A DNA stretch of 53,588 nt from an uncultured Ectothiorhodospiraceae bacterium (GTDB lineage: Bacteria > Pseudomonadota > Gammaproteobacteria > S012-40), in the NCBI GenBank assembly GCA_945787715.1, contig CALZJE010000018.1, forward strand, positions 1 through 53,588. Direction: 5' to 3'. The first letter of the stretch is position 1; every line of letters begins with the position of its first letter. Below are positions 36,787-45,985 of this stretch, in pieces. Both the position numbers and the translations under genes were made by a program. The notes below the pieces were generated by a model. That model was not told the DNA's origin, searched no databases, and saw only the letters and a program-made list of their open reading frames with translations.

Positions 36787-37014
36787 ATGTGTCTGGCCAT
36801 TCCGGCAGAAGTGATATCAATCGATGGCGATGTTGCCCAGGTCTCATTGGGCGGTGTGAAAAAAGAGATCTCTTTGGCGCTGGTTGATGATGTAGTGATA
36901 GGCGACTTTGTATTACTTCATGTGGGTTATGCCCTGAATATAATAAACCAGGAAGAGGCGGAAAAAACACTGCAACTCTTCGTTGAAGCAGGCATGTTAG
37001 AGATCCAATCATGA
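36787..37014 (+). CDS. hypC: Hydrogenase maturation chaperone HypC
   Basis: 75 residues, starting MCLAIPAEVISIDGD with the essential Cys2 of the HypC/HupF family, then the OB-like segment VSLGGVKKEISLAL and GDFVLLHVGYALNII. HypC binds the iron carried by HypD and delivers the Fe(CN)2CO unit to the hydrogenase large subunit. Its stop overlaps the hypD start (ATGA at 37011). It is the first hyp gene here; the 5' neighbour is unrelated. Confidence 0.96.
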   Translation: MCLAIPAEVISIDGDVAQVSLGGVKKEISLALVDDVVIGDFVLLHVGYALNIINQEEAEKTLQLFVEAGMLEIQS

Positions 37015-38126
37015 AATACGTCGATGAATTTCGTGAACAACAACAGGCCAAGGCCATTGCTACTACCATTGCCAAAGAAGCAAAAAGCGAACGCCACTAT
37101 CGGTTAATGGAATTTTGTGGCGGCCACACCCACGCCATCTTCCGATATGGCATACCAGATCTTATGCCCGACAATGTCGAATTTGTGCATGGTCCTGGCT
37201 GCCCTGTTTGTGTCTTACCCATCGGTCGTCTTGACGAGGCTATGCAGCTGGCAGAAAAACATAAAGTGATACTCTGCACCTACGGTGACATGATGCGTGT
37301 TCCCGGTGGCAAAAGACGTAGCCTGACCCAGGCCAAAGCAGACGGTGCAGATATCCGCATGGTCTATTCCACCCAGGATGTATTAAAAATCGCTCGTGAT
37401 AATCCCGGGCAACAGGTGGTTTTTTTCGCCATCGGTTTCGAGACTACGACTCCACCCACTGCAGTGGCCATCAAACAAGCCAAAGCAGAAGGACTAAAAA
37501 ACTTCTCCGTATTCTGTAACCACGTACTGACCCCGGCAGCACTTGGCGCCATCCTTAATACCGACAAGCCGGTCGACATCGATGCTTTCCTCGGCCCCTC
37601 ACACGTTAGTACTATTATCGGAAGTCGTCCCTACGAACGCTTTGCCGAGCAGTATGGCAAGCCTATCGTCATTGCCGGTTTTGAACCACTGGATGTGATG
37701 CAGTCAGCACTCATGGCTATACGTCTGGTTAATGAAAACCGTAATGTCGTGGAAAACGAGTACACCCGCGCAGTGACCCGAGCCGGTAACACAAAAGCCC
37801 AAGCACTGGTCAACGAAGTCTTTGAACTGCGCAGCAGTTTCGAATGGCGCGGGCTAGGATTAATCCCTGATAGTGCTTTGCAGATTCGCGCAGAATATTC
37901 CGAGTATGATGCAAAAAAACGCTTCCTCGTGCAGGCTCAACCAGTTACCGATGTCAAAGGCTGTGAATGCCCGGCCATCTTGCGCGGTCAGAAAAAGCCA
38001 ATGGAATGCAAACTGTTTGGTACGGTTTGTACACCGGAAAATCCCATGGGCTCCTGCATGGTCTCTTCAGAAGGTGCGTGCGCTGCCTATTGGAGTTATG
38101 GCCGCTTTCGATCAGAGGCGTCATAA
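37011..38126 (+). CDS. hypD: Hydrogenase maturation protein HypD
   Basis: 371 residues, normal. The motifs are FCGGHTHAIFRYG (with the active-site Cys), GPGCPVCVLP, the FFAIGFETTTPPTA segment, GPSHVSTIIG and the C-terminal cluster of cysteines (DVKGCECPAILRG, GTVCTPENPMGSCMVSSEGACAAYW) that holds a 4Fe-4S cluster. HypD is the scaffold on which the Fe(CN)2CO moiety is built with HypC. The codons are more GC-rich than those of the TPR and TssBC genes to the left. It overlaps hypC, and its stop overlaps the hypE start. Confidence 0.97.
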   Translation: MKYVDEFREQQQAKAIATTIAKEAKSERHYRLMEFCGGHTHAIFRYGIPDLMPDNVEFVHGPGCPVCVLPIGRLDEAMQLAEKHKVILCTYGDMMRVPGGKRRSLTQAKADGADIRMVYSTQDVLKIARDNPGQQVVFFAIGFETTTPPTAVAIKQAKAEGLKNFSVFCNHVLTPAALGAILNTDKPVDIDAFLGPSHVSTIIGSRPYERFAEQYGKPIVIAGFEPLDVMQSALMAIRLVNENRNVVENEYTRAVTRAGNTKAQALVNEVFELRSSFEWRGLGLIPDSALQIRAEYSEYDAKKRFLVQAQPVTDVKGCECPAILRGQKKPMECKLFGTVCTPENPMGSCMVSSEGACAAYWSYGRFRSEAS

Positions 38127-39163
38127 TGAAATTAGATATTAAAAACGGCAAAGTCGACATGAGTCATGGCAGTGGCGGTCGTGCCATGGCCAAACTCATC
38201 AACGAATTATTTATCAAACACCTAAACAACACGCTCTTGCGCCAAGGTAACGACAGCGCCTGTTTTCAAATTCCTGAGCAAGCAACTGGGAGTGGACGTA
38301 TGGTAATGGCCACTGATGCTCATGTTATTTCGCCGCTGTTTTTCCCCGGTGGTGACATCGGCAGTTTAGCCGTGCACGGCACCGTAAATGACATCGCCAT
38401 GTCCGGCGCAAAACCGCTTTATCTCTCAGCCAGTTTTATTCTCGAAGAAGGATTTCCATTGGCAGATCTGGAATGTATCGTTATTAGCATGGCTGAAGCT
38501 GCCGAAACGGCTAGTGTTAGTATTATCGCTGGCGACACTAAAGTTGTAGAGCAAGGTAAAGGCGATGGTGTTTTCATTTCCACCACCGGTATTGGTGTGG
38601 TACCCCAAGGCGTGAATATCTCGGGTGACAAAGCCCAAGCAGGCGATGCCATCCTAATTAGTGGCAGCATGGGGGATCATGGCATTGCTATTCTCTCCAA
38701 ACGAGAAAATCTCGACTTTGAAACCACTATCGAATCAGACTCCGCCGCTCTCAACAGCCTAGTCGCTGACATGGTTAACGCAGTGCCACAGATCCATTGC
38801 CTGCGCGATCCCACTCGTGGTGGTTTGGCAACAACCTTAAACGAACTCGCTACACAATCCAAGGTGGGGATGCAAATCAAGGAATCTAACATCCCAGTCA
38901 ATCCCCAAGTCACTGCAGCCTGTGAATTATTGGGTCTCGATCCGCTTTATATCGCTAATGAAGGCAAACTGATTGCCATCTGCGCGAAAGCCGATGCAGA
39001 AAACTTGCTCTCGGTAATGCGTGATCATCCCTTAGGTAAAGATGCAGCCATTATCGGCGAGGTCATCACTGATAAACATAACCTAGTGCAAATGGAAACT
39101 TGCTTCGGCGGCCAACGTGTAGTCGACTGGCTCGTCGGTGAGCCGCTGCCTAGAATCTGCTAA
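38126..39163 (+). CDS. hypE: Hydrogenase maturation protein HypE
   Basis: 345 residues from ATG 38126, which overlaps the hypD stop (TAATG). The N-terminal segment SHGSGGRAMAKLINELF and the nucleotide-binding GNDSACFQIP region match the PurM-like fold; it ends PRIC, with the C-terminal cysteine that receives the carbamoyl group from HypF and is dehydrated to thiocyanate, the source of cyanide ligands. The frame stays open upstream into hypD, but nothing supports a longer protein. Confidence 0.97.
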   Translation: MKLDIKNGKVDMSHGSGGRAMAKLINELFIKHLNNTLLRQGNDSACFQIPEQATGSGRMVMATDAHVISPLFFPGGDIGSLAVHGTVNDIAMSGAKPLYLSASFILEEGFPLADLECIVISMAEAAETASVSIIAGDTKVVEQGKGDGVFISTTGIGVVPQGVNISGDKAQAGDAILISGSMGDHGIAILSKRENLDFETTIESDSAALNSLVADMVNAVPQIHCLRDPTRGGLATTLNELATQSKVGMQIKESNIPVNPQVTAACELLGLDPLYIANEGKLIAICAKADAENLLSVMRDHPLGKDAAIIGEVITDKHNLVQMETCFGGQRVVDWLVGEPLPRIC

Positions 39164-39237
39164 GGGATTAGAACAGTGATATGATTTGAATCATGCAGGT
39201 TATCAATTACTACTAGAATTAAAATTCGGCCTACTTT

Positions 39238-41505
39238 ATGAACGAAGAAAACTCCAAGCGTCTCCATTGTGAAATCACCGGCACTGTCCAAGGAGTGGGC
39301 TTCCGCCCCTTCTGCCATGGCCTGGCACAACGTTTCAATCTCAGCGGTTGGATTTTAAATCACGGTAGTGGTGTCAGCCTGGAGATTCAAGGCAATACCA
39401 TTGATCAATTTTTACAGGCATTAAAGGCAGAATTGCCACCGTTAGCGCGCATCGAACAAATGGAACAACAAACTGTTCCAACACAAATAAATGAACGAAG
39501 TTTTATCATTCGTAAAAGCCGACAAAGTGCTATTACAGCCGCCATTCCACCAGATAGCAGTGTGTGTTCAGAATGTCTGAAGGAATTATTTGATCCGGCT
39601 AGCCGTTTCAGCCGTTATCCATTTCTCAATTGTACTCGCTGTGGTCCGCGATATACGATTACACATAGTTTGCCCTATGATCGTAACAACACGGCTATGT
39701 CGACGTTTGAATTATGTCCAGAATGTGAAGCTGAATATAATGATCCTACGAATCGCCGCTTTCATGCACAACCTACAGCCTGCCCCGCTTGCGGCCCTCA
39801 GCTTTCTATGCCTGTCGATGAAATTGTGCAACGCTTACGGCAAGGACAAATTCTAGCCGTCAAAGGATTGGGCGGTTTTCATCTGCTCTGTGATGCGTGC
39901 AATCACGAGGCGGTGGAAACTTTGAGAAAACGAAAAAACCGGGAAGCAAAACCTTTTGCTGTGATAGCTGCAAATCTATCTAGCCTAAAACAGTTTGTTA
40001 TTATTGATGATGATGATGATGCAACCCAGGCACTGCTGGAAAGCCCACAACGCCCTATTGTATTAGCGCCTAAAAAAACCAATAGCGGGCTGTCCTCCCT
40101 TGTGGCACCCGAGTTAAATTGCTTGGGAGTCGTGCTGCCCTACACACCGCTTCATTATCTGATTTTTAATTCAGCGATGGGCAATCCCAGTGGCACCGAT
40201 TGGTTACAAAAAAGTGGTGATTTCGCTTTGGTGATGACTAGTGCTAATCCTGGCGGTGAACCACTCGTCATTGATAACCTGGAAGCAAAACAACGCCTGC
40301 GTAGCATTGCCGATGTCATTGTTGATCACAACCGTATCATCGTCACTCGTTGTGATGACAGTGTTATGAAGATTACTAATAAGATACCCCGTTTTATCCG
40401 TCGAGCACGCAGTTATGTTCCACAAGCCATCAAACTGCCCTACGAGATTCCATCCACCTTAGCCGTTGGCGGCCATTTAAAAAACACGGTCTGTGTCACC
40501 CGAGGTGATGAGGCGTATTTATCGCAACACATTGGCGACCTTAAGAACCGAGCCACCTTTAATTTTTTTGAAGAAACCATCCAACACCTGCTAGATACAC
40601 TGGGGGTAAAACCTGAAATCGTTGCTCACGACAGTCACCCGGATTTTTTTAGCAGCCGTTTTGCTCAAAGATTCGGATCTCCCACACTGGCCGTTCAACA
40701 CCACCACGCCCACTTGGCTGCCGTAGCTGCGGAACATCACATCACCCAACCATCCATCGGCTTGGCCTTGGACGGCTTTGGCATGGGGGAAAACAATCAA
40801 AGCTGGGGTGGTGAATTGATGTTGATCGACAACGAGCATTATCAACGCATCGGTCATCTGACGCCGCTGAAACAGCCCGGTGCTGATCGTGCCGCTCGCG
40901 AACCATGGCGTATGGCAGCTGCAGTGTATGAACGGCTGGGGCGAAGCCAAGAAATTACAGTACGCTTCAAGCAGACAGGGGTGAAGCAGTTACAGCAAAT
41001 GTTAGATAAAGGATTCAATTGTCCTGAAACGAGCAGCGCTGGCAGACTGTTTGACGCCGCTGCTGGCCTACTCAACGTTCAAAGCATTAGCGACTACGAA
41101 GGCCAGGCTGCCATGAAATTGGAAAGCCTCGTCACCCAAACCGAGATCATGGAAAATGGCTGGCAGATCCGTAATGGCCAACTTGACCTACTGCCGGTGT
41201 TGGAACGGTTAATCAATTGCGATCCCGTTCGCGGCGCGAACCTCTTCCACGGTACCTTAATCGCCGCTCTAAGTGACTGGCTTAAACAGGCTAGCATTCA
41301 ACATAACATAAGCACCCTATTACTGGCCGGTGGCTGCTTTCACAATCAAGTATTGAGTTCAGCACTATTGCAAGATTTAACAAGGCAAGGCTTAACAGTC
41401 AGATTATCAGAGCAAGCCCCTAGCAATGATGGAGGTCTGAGCCTGGGGCAGGCCTGGGTGGCTGGAATGAGCTTAAAAAGAAAGTGGACTAAGGGTTCCG
41501 CGTAA
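39238..41505 (+). CDS. hypF: Carbamoyltransferase HypF
   Basis: 755 residues, full length. Domains in order: acylphosphatase-like (about 7-95, TGTVQGVGFRPFCHGLAQRF), two zinc fingers (about 108-185, CSECLKELFDPASRF, CTRCGPRYTITHS, CPECEAEYNDP, CPACGP), a YrdC-like domain (about 195-385, AVKGLGGFHLLCDA) and a Kae1-like domain (about 400-750, QHHHAHLAAVAAEHH and ALDGFGMGENN). It makes carbamoyl-adenylate from carbamoyl phosphate and ATP and loads HypE. It follows hypE after 74 bases. A terminator follows. Confidence 0.97.
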   Translation: MNEENSKRLHCEITGTVQGVGFRPFCHGLAQRFNLSGWILNHGSGVSLEIQGNTIDQFLQALKAELPPLARIEQMEQQTVPTQINERSFIIRKSRQSAITAAIPPDSSVCSECLKELFDPASRFSRYPFLNCTRCGPRYTITHSLPYDRNNTAMSTFELCPECEAEYNDPTNRRFHAQPTACPACGPQLSMPVDEIVQRLRQGQILAVKGLGGFHLLCDACNHEAVETLRKRKNREAKPFAVIAANLSSLKQFVIIDDDDDATQALLESPQRPIVLAPKKTNSGLSSLVAPELNCLGVVLPYTPLHYLIFNSAMGNPSGTDWLQKSGDFALVMTSANPGGEPLVIDNLEAKQRLRSIADVIVDHNRIIVTRCDDSVMKITNKIPRFIRRARSYVPQAIKLPYEIPSTLAVGGHLKNTVCVTRGDEAYLSQHIGDLKNRATFNFFEETIQHLLDTLGVKPEIVAHDSHPDFFSSRFAQRFGSPTLAVQHHHAHLAAVAAEHHITQPSIGLALDGFGMGENNQSWGGELMLIDNEHYQRIGHLTPLKQPGADRAAREPWRMAAAVYERLGRSQEITVRFKQTGVKQLQQMLDKGFNCPETSSAGRLFDAAAGLLNVQSISDYEGQAAMKLESLVTQTEIMENGWQIRNGQLDLLPVLERLINCDPVRGANLFHGTLIAALSDWLKQASIQHNISTLLLAGGCFHNQVLSSALLQDLTRQGLTVRLSEQAPSNDGGLSLGQAWVAGMSLKRKWTKGSA

Positions 41506-41526
41506 CATTAAGAAATCGGTTTACAT

Positions 41527-41566
41527 AAAAAAGCACCAAACTGTTGCTCACAGCTGGCGCTTTTTA
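41527..41566. terminator. Bidirectional terminator after hypF
   Basis: AAAAAGC and ACCA on the left pair with TGG and GCTTTTT on the right across one mismatch, with a smaller CTGT/ACAG stem in between. On the plus strand it ends in TTTTTAA, 22 bases after the hypF stop; it also lies downstream of the small minus-strand gene ending at 41592. Confidence 0.6.
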
Positions 41567-41591
41567 ATTCTTTATTTTAGAAAAAATTAGA

Positions 41592-41738
41592 TTATAAATT
41601 TGGAAGTATAAATACTGCAAATACTCCAACAAGCAACGCGCTTACAAAATATATCGAGGCTAAGTTGTTTGTTTTTTGCTCATCTTCAGCTTTTAATGCT
41701 TTAACTTTCGCTTGCACAGGTTGATGATATTTACGCAT
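41592..41738 (-). CDS. Very small membrane protein, 48 residues
   Basis: The protein begins MRKYHQPVQAKVKALKAEDE, a charged N-terminal half, followed by one hydrophobic segment (about 27-46) ending FILPNL. A GGAG ribosome site lies about 8 bases before the ATG, and a terminator follows. It looks like a real single-pass inner-membrane protein. I do not recognise it. It is the only minus-strand gene between hypF and argE. Confidence 0.6.
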   Translation of the reverse strand: MRKYHQPVQAKVKALKAEDEQKTNNLASIYFVSALLVGVFAVFILPNL

Positions 41739-42139
41739 AATTATTACTCCAATTTACTTCTATCTACATACATTTAATTAGACATACAATAGCGGCTAAG
41801 TTCAATGTCAAAAGCTCAAAAATACGTCTAACTTTTAATCACTTAGCTGACTTTTTGCGCCAATATAACCTTAGTATTTTACTCACAAATTATAGATGAC
41901 TTGTTTTTCAGCTAAACTAAGTATTTGTCTTATCTCTATATCTACCAGTAACGACCAGAGACTCAATTTATTAACCATGGGCAACCCAAAAGCTACCAAA
42001 ACTCATACCTATATCTCATAACTCTCTTATCTATATCTCATAATTGTAGGCGTAAATTTAAATTTCAACCCTCCGCTATGTTAAAAAGTCTTCTTTCGGT
42101 AAACTTAATGTACTTATTCAAACCACAAATCCAGAAAAC
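41739..42139. other. Gap before argE with a short direct repeat
   Basis: No gene seen. CTATATCTCATAA occurs twice with a 22 base period (42009-42021 and 42031-42043). The promoters of argE and of the small gene must lie here. No clear ArgR box was recognised. Confidence 0.5.
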
Positions 42140-43303
42140 ATGAAAAACTCCTCATTATCAATGTTAGAAATGCTGCAAAAATTGATTGCGACACCTTCCA
42201 TGAGTAGTGTTAGTCCTGAATTTGATATCAGCAATAAAGCGGTCATCGATATACTTGCGCAATGGCTGGAGGACTTTGGTTTTAAAGTGGAAATTATGCC
42301 ACTACCAACACAACCTCATAAATTTAACCTACTCGCCAGCATTGGACCGATTAATCCTGATAGCCAGGGACTTATGTTTGCAGGACACACAGATACAGTA
42401 CCTTATGATGAACAACGCTGGAATCATGACCCCTTTAAGTTGATCGAATTGAATCATCGCTTTTATGGATTGGGAACGTCCGATATGAAAGCATTTTTTG
42501 CATTAGTCATCAAAGCCGTTCGAGGAATAGAAGTATCAAAATTAACCCAACCAGTTTTTATATTGGCAACAGCAGACGAAGAAAGCTCCATGGAAGGTGC
42601 GCGTATGCTGGTTGAGCGCGGCTGTCCCAATGTGCGCTATGCCGTTATTGGTGAGCCAACTGGGTTAAAACCAATCAATGCTCACAAAGGTATGATGATG
42701 GAATCAATCCGTCTTGTGGGACAAGCAGGGCATTCCAGTGATCCATCACTGGGGGTAAATGCACTAGAGGCGATGCATGATGTCATCGGAGAGATCCTCA
42801 AATGGAGAATATCTCTCCAGCAGAGATTCAAAAACGAACACTTTACAGTGCCCTTCCCTACGCTTAATCTAGGACACATTACTGGCGGAGATAATCCAAA
42901 CCGTATTTGCGGCTCATGTGAACTACATATAGACCTTAGACCACTCCCGGGAATGAATATCGATGAACTGCGAAATGAGCTATCAGAGCATATTGAACAA
43001 ATCCTGAAAAACCGGCGAATCAAATGGAATGTTCACTCTTTATCTCCAGCCACTCCACCTCTTTTAACAGCACGCAATTCCCCGATAGTGACTGAAGCAG
43101 AAAATCTAACCAAACATAAATGTGGTTCCGTCGCATTTTGTACAGAAGGCCCTTATCTAAAACAACTAGGAATTGACACAATTATCCTGGGGCCTGGTGA
43201 TATTGACCAGGCCCATCAACCCGATGAATATCTTGCGTTAGAGAGAATTGATCCGATGATTAATATCATTTCCAATCTTATAAAACGTTTTTGTACTGAT
43301 TGA
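42140..43303 (+). CDS. argE: Acetylornithine deacetylase
   Basis: 387 residues, usual for ArgE. It is an M20 metallopeptidase-fold enzyme: FAGHTDTVPYDEQRW (zinc His and the following Asp), YGLGTSDMKAFFALVIKA, ADEESSMEGARMLV (catalytic Glu and zinc Glu) and EGPYLKQLGIDTIILGPGD near the end. The dimerisation domain lies at about 180-295. It releases acetate from N-acetylornithine in arginine synthesis, in the cytoplasm. The TPR-SGNH gene follows after 38 bases on the same strand. DapE, another M20 enzyme, is a less likely alternative because the spacing and end motif fit ArgE better. Confidence 0.92.
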   Translation: MKNSSLSMLEMLQKLIATPSMSSVSPEFDISNKAVIDILAQWLEDFGFKVEIMPLPTQPHKFNLLASIGPINPDSQGLMFAGHTDTVPYDEQRWNHDPFKLIELNHRFYGLGTSDMKAFFALVIKAVRGIEVSKLTQPVFILATADEESSMEGARMLVERGCPNVRYAVIGEPTGLKPINAHKGMMMESIRLVGQAGHSSDPSLGVNALEAMHDVIGEILKWRISLQQRFKNEHFTVPFPTLNLGHITGGDNPNRICGSCELHIDLRPLPGMNIDELRNELSEHIEQILKNRRIKWNVHSLSPATPPLLTARNSPIVTEAENLTKHKCGSVAFCTEGPYLKQLGIDTIILGPGDIDQAHQPDEYLALERIDPMINIISNLIKRFCTD

Positions 43304-43341
43304 ATTCCAAACCTCGGTATAGTTCTTGAACGTTTTTTTAT

Positions 43342-45123
43342 ATGCTAAGACAAGACGATATACTAAGAATAATTTATAAAAATGCGATAAATGCATTCAA
43401 TAAAAATAATTTTACAGAAGCCGTAAATTACTGTGAAAAATCGATAGCTCAAAAGCCCGATTTTGCTGATCCCTATCACCTTCTTGGGATAATCGCTTAT
43501 AAAACTGGATCATACCAAGAAGCGCTTAAACTGATAAATAAAGCTTGCGAGCTAATCCCTAATAATGCAACTTTCCATAACAGCCTTGGCAATATATTAA
43601 GCGAAACAGGAAATATTGATAAGGCATTTTCCGAATATGAAATAAGCATCAAACTCGCTCCCACGTTTATTGATCCCTATATTAATGGCGCAGTTGCAAT
43701 AAACGATTTAGGGGATTTCAAAAAAGCGATTGAACTCTTGGATTCAGCGCTTCAATACAACAGCTTTAACGAAAGAATACTGTTTACGAAAGCTAATATT
43801 TTACAAAAGAACTCAAAATTCCGAGATTCAGAAGAAGTTTACCAACGTCTATTGGATCGAAATCCAGATCATGAAGCGTCAATCGTAAATCTCGGTACGA
43901 TTTTGACGAATACCGCTCGCGAAAATAAAGCACTAATACTCTATCAAAACGCCACCATTCGAGGAATAGCAACACCAACCATTCTGTTCAACCTTGGCTA
44001 TATTCACCAACAAAAAAATAACTTTACCGAAGCAAAACACCTCTATCAACGCGCTATTTCAACTGATAACTCGTTTGACAGTTCGCTTGATAGGGCCAAA
44101 GCAAATCTGGGTACTATCTTTTTTGAAGAAGGCGAGTTTGAGGATGCCATCAACCTATTCTCACAATTAAACACCAGTTCCGATAATTTTATCGAAGCTA
44201 AACATAATCTCGTTATGTGTTATCAGGCCTCTCAAAGGCTAGAACAGATGAGAGAAGAAATAGAAACCTGTTTAAAAAATAGCGTTAATGATGAAACACT
44301 TTCTATTGAATTGAAAATATATTTATCGATTTATCACTGGTTAAAAAACAATGTTAAATCCTGTGAAGCGTTGCTAGAAACGCTAGATGAACAAATTAAA
44401 AAACAGAACTCGACACTCAATGCTTTTACTACTGGCTACTACAGCTATCTTCACTCACTAATTAATACCTATAAACAACAATATTATTCTCCACTATCCG
44501 TAATAAATAAAACAATTTATGCCATTGGTGATAGCCATGCACTTGCGCTAGCGAATTTACGAATTCCAAAAGCAGATGAGAACTATCTAATATCAACTCA
44601 GCTAGTTGTTGGTGCCAAAATGTGGCATTTAGCAAATAAGGAAAAAAACAAATTTAAATCAAGCTTTGATATTTCGCTCAACAATATCCCTAAAGGCGCT
44701 ACCGTCATGTTGTTGTTTGGTGAGATTGATTGTCGAATTAATGAAGGGATTATTCATCAGTTAGAAAAGACGGGCAAGGGCATTTCTCAGTTAATTTCAC
44801 CACTCATTAAAAATTATTTAGATTTCATCAAATCCAGAACATCCAAAAGGAAACTAAAAGTCGTAATCTGTGGTATTCCGGCAACAAATAAAAAGCGTAA
44901 ACATTATGATGACAAACAATTCGAAGATTTAATATTGATCATAAGACAATTCAATAATCATCTAATGAAACTTAGCCGTGAATATGATTTCCAGACTATC
45001 GACACTTATTCAAATACGGTTGGTGATTCAGGTGTTTCAAACGGATCACATCATGTTGATGACTGTCATTTATCGCCCACCTATTGGTTTAAACACTTAC
45101 AAAATTACGAATTTCCAAACTGA
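43342..45123 (+). CDS. TPR protein with a C-terminal SGNH-like hydrolase domain
   Basis: 593 residues, no signal peptide. The N-terminal 290 residues are tandem TPRs of about 34 residues (NNFTEAVNYCEKSIAQKPDF, YQEALKLINKACELIPNN and similar). After a helical linker, a domain from about 392 carries GDSH (396-399), GEID (460-463) and a late DDCH (573-576), the placement expected of SGNH/GDSL blocks I, III and V with Ser398, Asp573 and His576 as candidate catalytic residues. Comparable TPR fusions occur with glycan-modifying enzymes, but no substrate can be named. It follows argE and may be co-transcribed with it. Confidence 0.75.
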   Translation: MLRQDDILRIIYKNAINAFNKNNFTEAVNYCEKSIAQKPDFADPYHLLGIIAYKTGSYQEALKLINKACELIPNNATFHNSLGNILSETGNIDKAFSEYEISIKLAPTFIDPYINGAVAINDLGDFKKAIELLDSALQYNSFNERILFTKANILQKNSKFRDSEEVYQRLLDRNPDHEASIVNLGTILTNTARENKALILYQNATIRGIATPTILFNLGYIHQQKNNFTEAKHLYQRAISTDNSFDSSLDRAKANLGTIFFEEGEFEDAINLFSQLNTSSDNFIEAKHNLVMCYQASQRLEQMREEIETCLKNSVNDETLSIELKIYLSIYHWLKNNVKSCEALLETLDEQIKKQNSTLNAFTTGYYSYLHSLINTYKQQYYSPLSVINKTIYAIGDSHALALANLRIPKADENYLISTQLVVGAKMWHLANKEKNKFKSSFDISLNNIPKGATVMLLFGEIDCRINEGIIHQLEKTGKGISQLISPLIKNYLDFIKSRTSKRKLKVVICGIPATNKKRKHYDDKQFEDLILIIRQFNNHLMKLSREYDFQTIDTYSNTVGDSGVSNGSHHVDDCHLSPTYWFKHLQNYEFPN

Positions 45124-45125
45124 CA

Positions 45126-45242
45126 TCATTCTTCCTTTGAATCCTTAGTTCGTGTCTGTTTTCGAAGATAAAAATAAAAACCAAATACACCAAGGATAAA
45201 GATAAAAAATACAATTTCTATAATAAGGAATAGGTTTTCCAT
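45126..45242 (-). CDS. Very small membrane protein, 38 residues
   Basis: It begins MENLFLIIEIVFFIFILGVF, one membrane helix (about 4-26), followed by a charged tail RKQTRTKDSKEE. GGAG lies 6 bases before the ATG. Size and layout resemble DUF3149-type small proteins, but I cannot confirm that. It converges on the TPR-SGNH gene with 2 bases between the stop codons. A repeat hairpin starts 30 bases upstream of its start. Confidence 0.5.
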   Translation of the reverse strand: MENLFLIIEIVFFIFILGVFGFYFYLRKQTRTKDSKEE

Positions 45243-45271
45243 TTTATCTCCAGTTATTTTGACAAAAATTA

Positions 45272-45340
45272 GTGTCTGGCCTACATTATTGTTTTTCAAT
45301 CTAAAAAGTAATGCAATAATGCAGGCCAGGCACCTTTTTT
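45272..45340. repeat. Palindromic repeat family, copy 1
   Basis: Left arm 45272-45291 (GTGTCTGGCCTACATTATTG) pairs with right arm 45314-45333 (18 of 20 positions), 22 base loop, then CTTTTTTG. The right arm and tail (TAATGCAATAATGCAGGCC and onward through CACCTTTTT, 31 bases) are identical to the copy at 48073-48145. On the plus strand it has the shape of an intrinsic terminator. Confidence 0.85.
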
Positions 45341-45472
45341 GTGATTGAACACTCCTGGTTTTTTAAATATATCATTACCAAAAATCTCATGAATATATGT
45401 GAATCCATTGAGCAACAGTCATTGATAGGTTATGAATTCTTATAACTTATAAATAGGTATCCCCGCTGTTCA

Positions 45473-45985
45473 CTATTCATCCAATGGAATAAATATTACT
45501 GTTTTAATATCAGCTTTGTCCACTTCGTTGGGATCATTGGCATAACATTCTATTGACTGGTTTTGCAGCAATACTCCATGAGACTTCGTCCAATCATATA
45601 ACGCCTTATATGTCTTACCACATTCCTGATACGGTCCATAGTGAACGGTACTGGCATAGCGATGACTTACCATCACCTGCGATTTAAACTCATCTTCAGC
45701 TGACATTTCCTTAGATGTCTGCATGCCAACAAAAAAATGCCACTTTTTAGTTAACATTGCATAAAATGTCGCGAGTTTGCCTCGATTAACTTCTTTTTCC
45801 CAATCCATATCAACATAACGACCATAAGGCATGCCTACAACTTCAGCACCTTGAGATTCAATGTAACCCGCAATGCGACTAAAATCTCGACCAAATGCAG
45901 CAGGCATCCGCCATACAGGTATACGTTCTTCGATTTCGATGACAGAGCCGAATGTTTTTTCTACAATCTCAATTTCGTCAGTCAT
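45473..45985 (-). CDS. GyrI-like small-molecule-binding domain protein
   Basis: 170 residues from MTDEIEIVEKTFGSVIEIEE, chosen because of the strong AAAGGAGA ribosome site about 7 bases before this ATG; the open frame extends 30 codons upstream without one. The segments FGRDFSRIAGYIESQGAEVV and YGPYQECGKTYKALYDWTKS, and the closing IECYANDPNEV then KTVIFIPL, match GyrI/AraC effector-binding domains, which bind small hydrophobic or cationic ligands or, in E. coli, gyrase. No DNA-binding domain is attached. It stands alone, with no evident partner. Confidence 0.8.
   Translation of the reverse strand: MTDEIEIVEKTFGSVIEIEERIPVWRMPAAFGRDFSRIAGYIESQGAEVVGMPYGRYVDMDWEKEVNRGKLATFYAMLTKKWHFFVGMQTSKEMSAEDEFKSQVMVSHRYASTVHYGPYQECGKTYKALYDWTKSHGVLLQNQSIECYANDPNEVDKADIKTVIFIPLDE

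Noticed and set aside
37967-38125. Longer HypE start inside hypD
   Set aside because: The conserved HypE N-terminus begins at 38126, where the ATG overlaps the hypD stop; upstream codons are a shadow of hypD.
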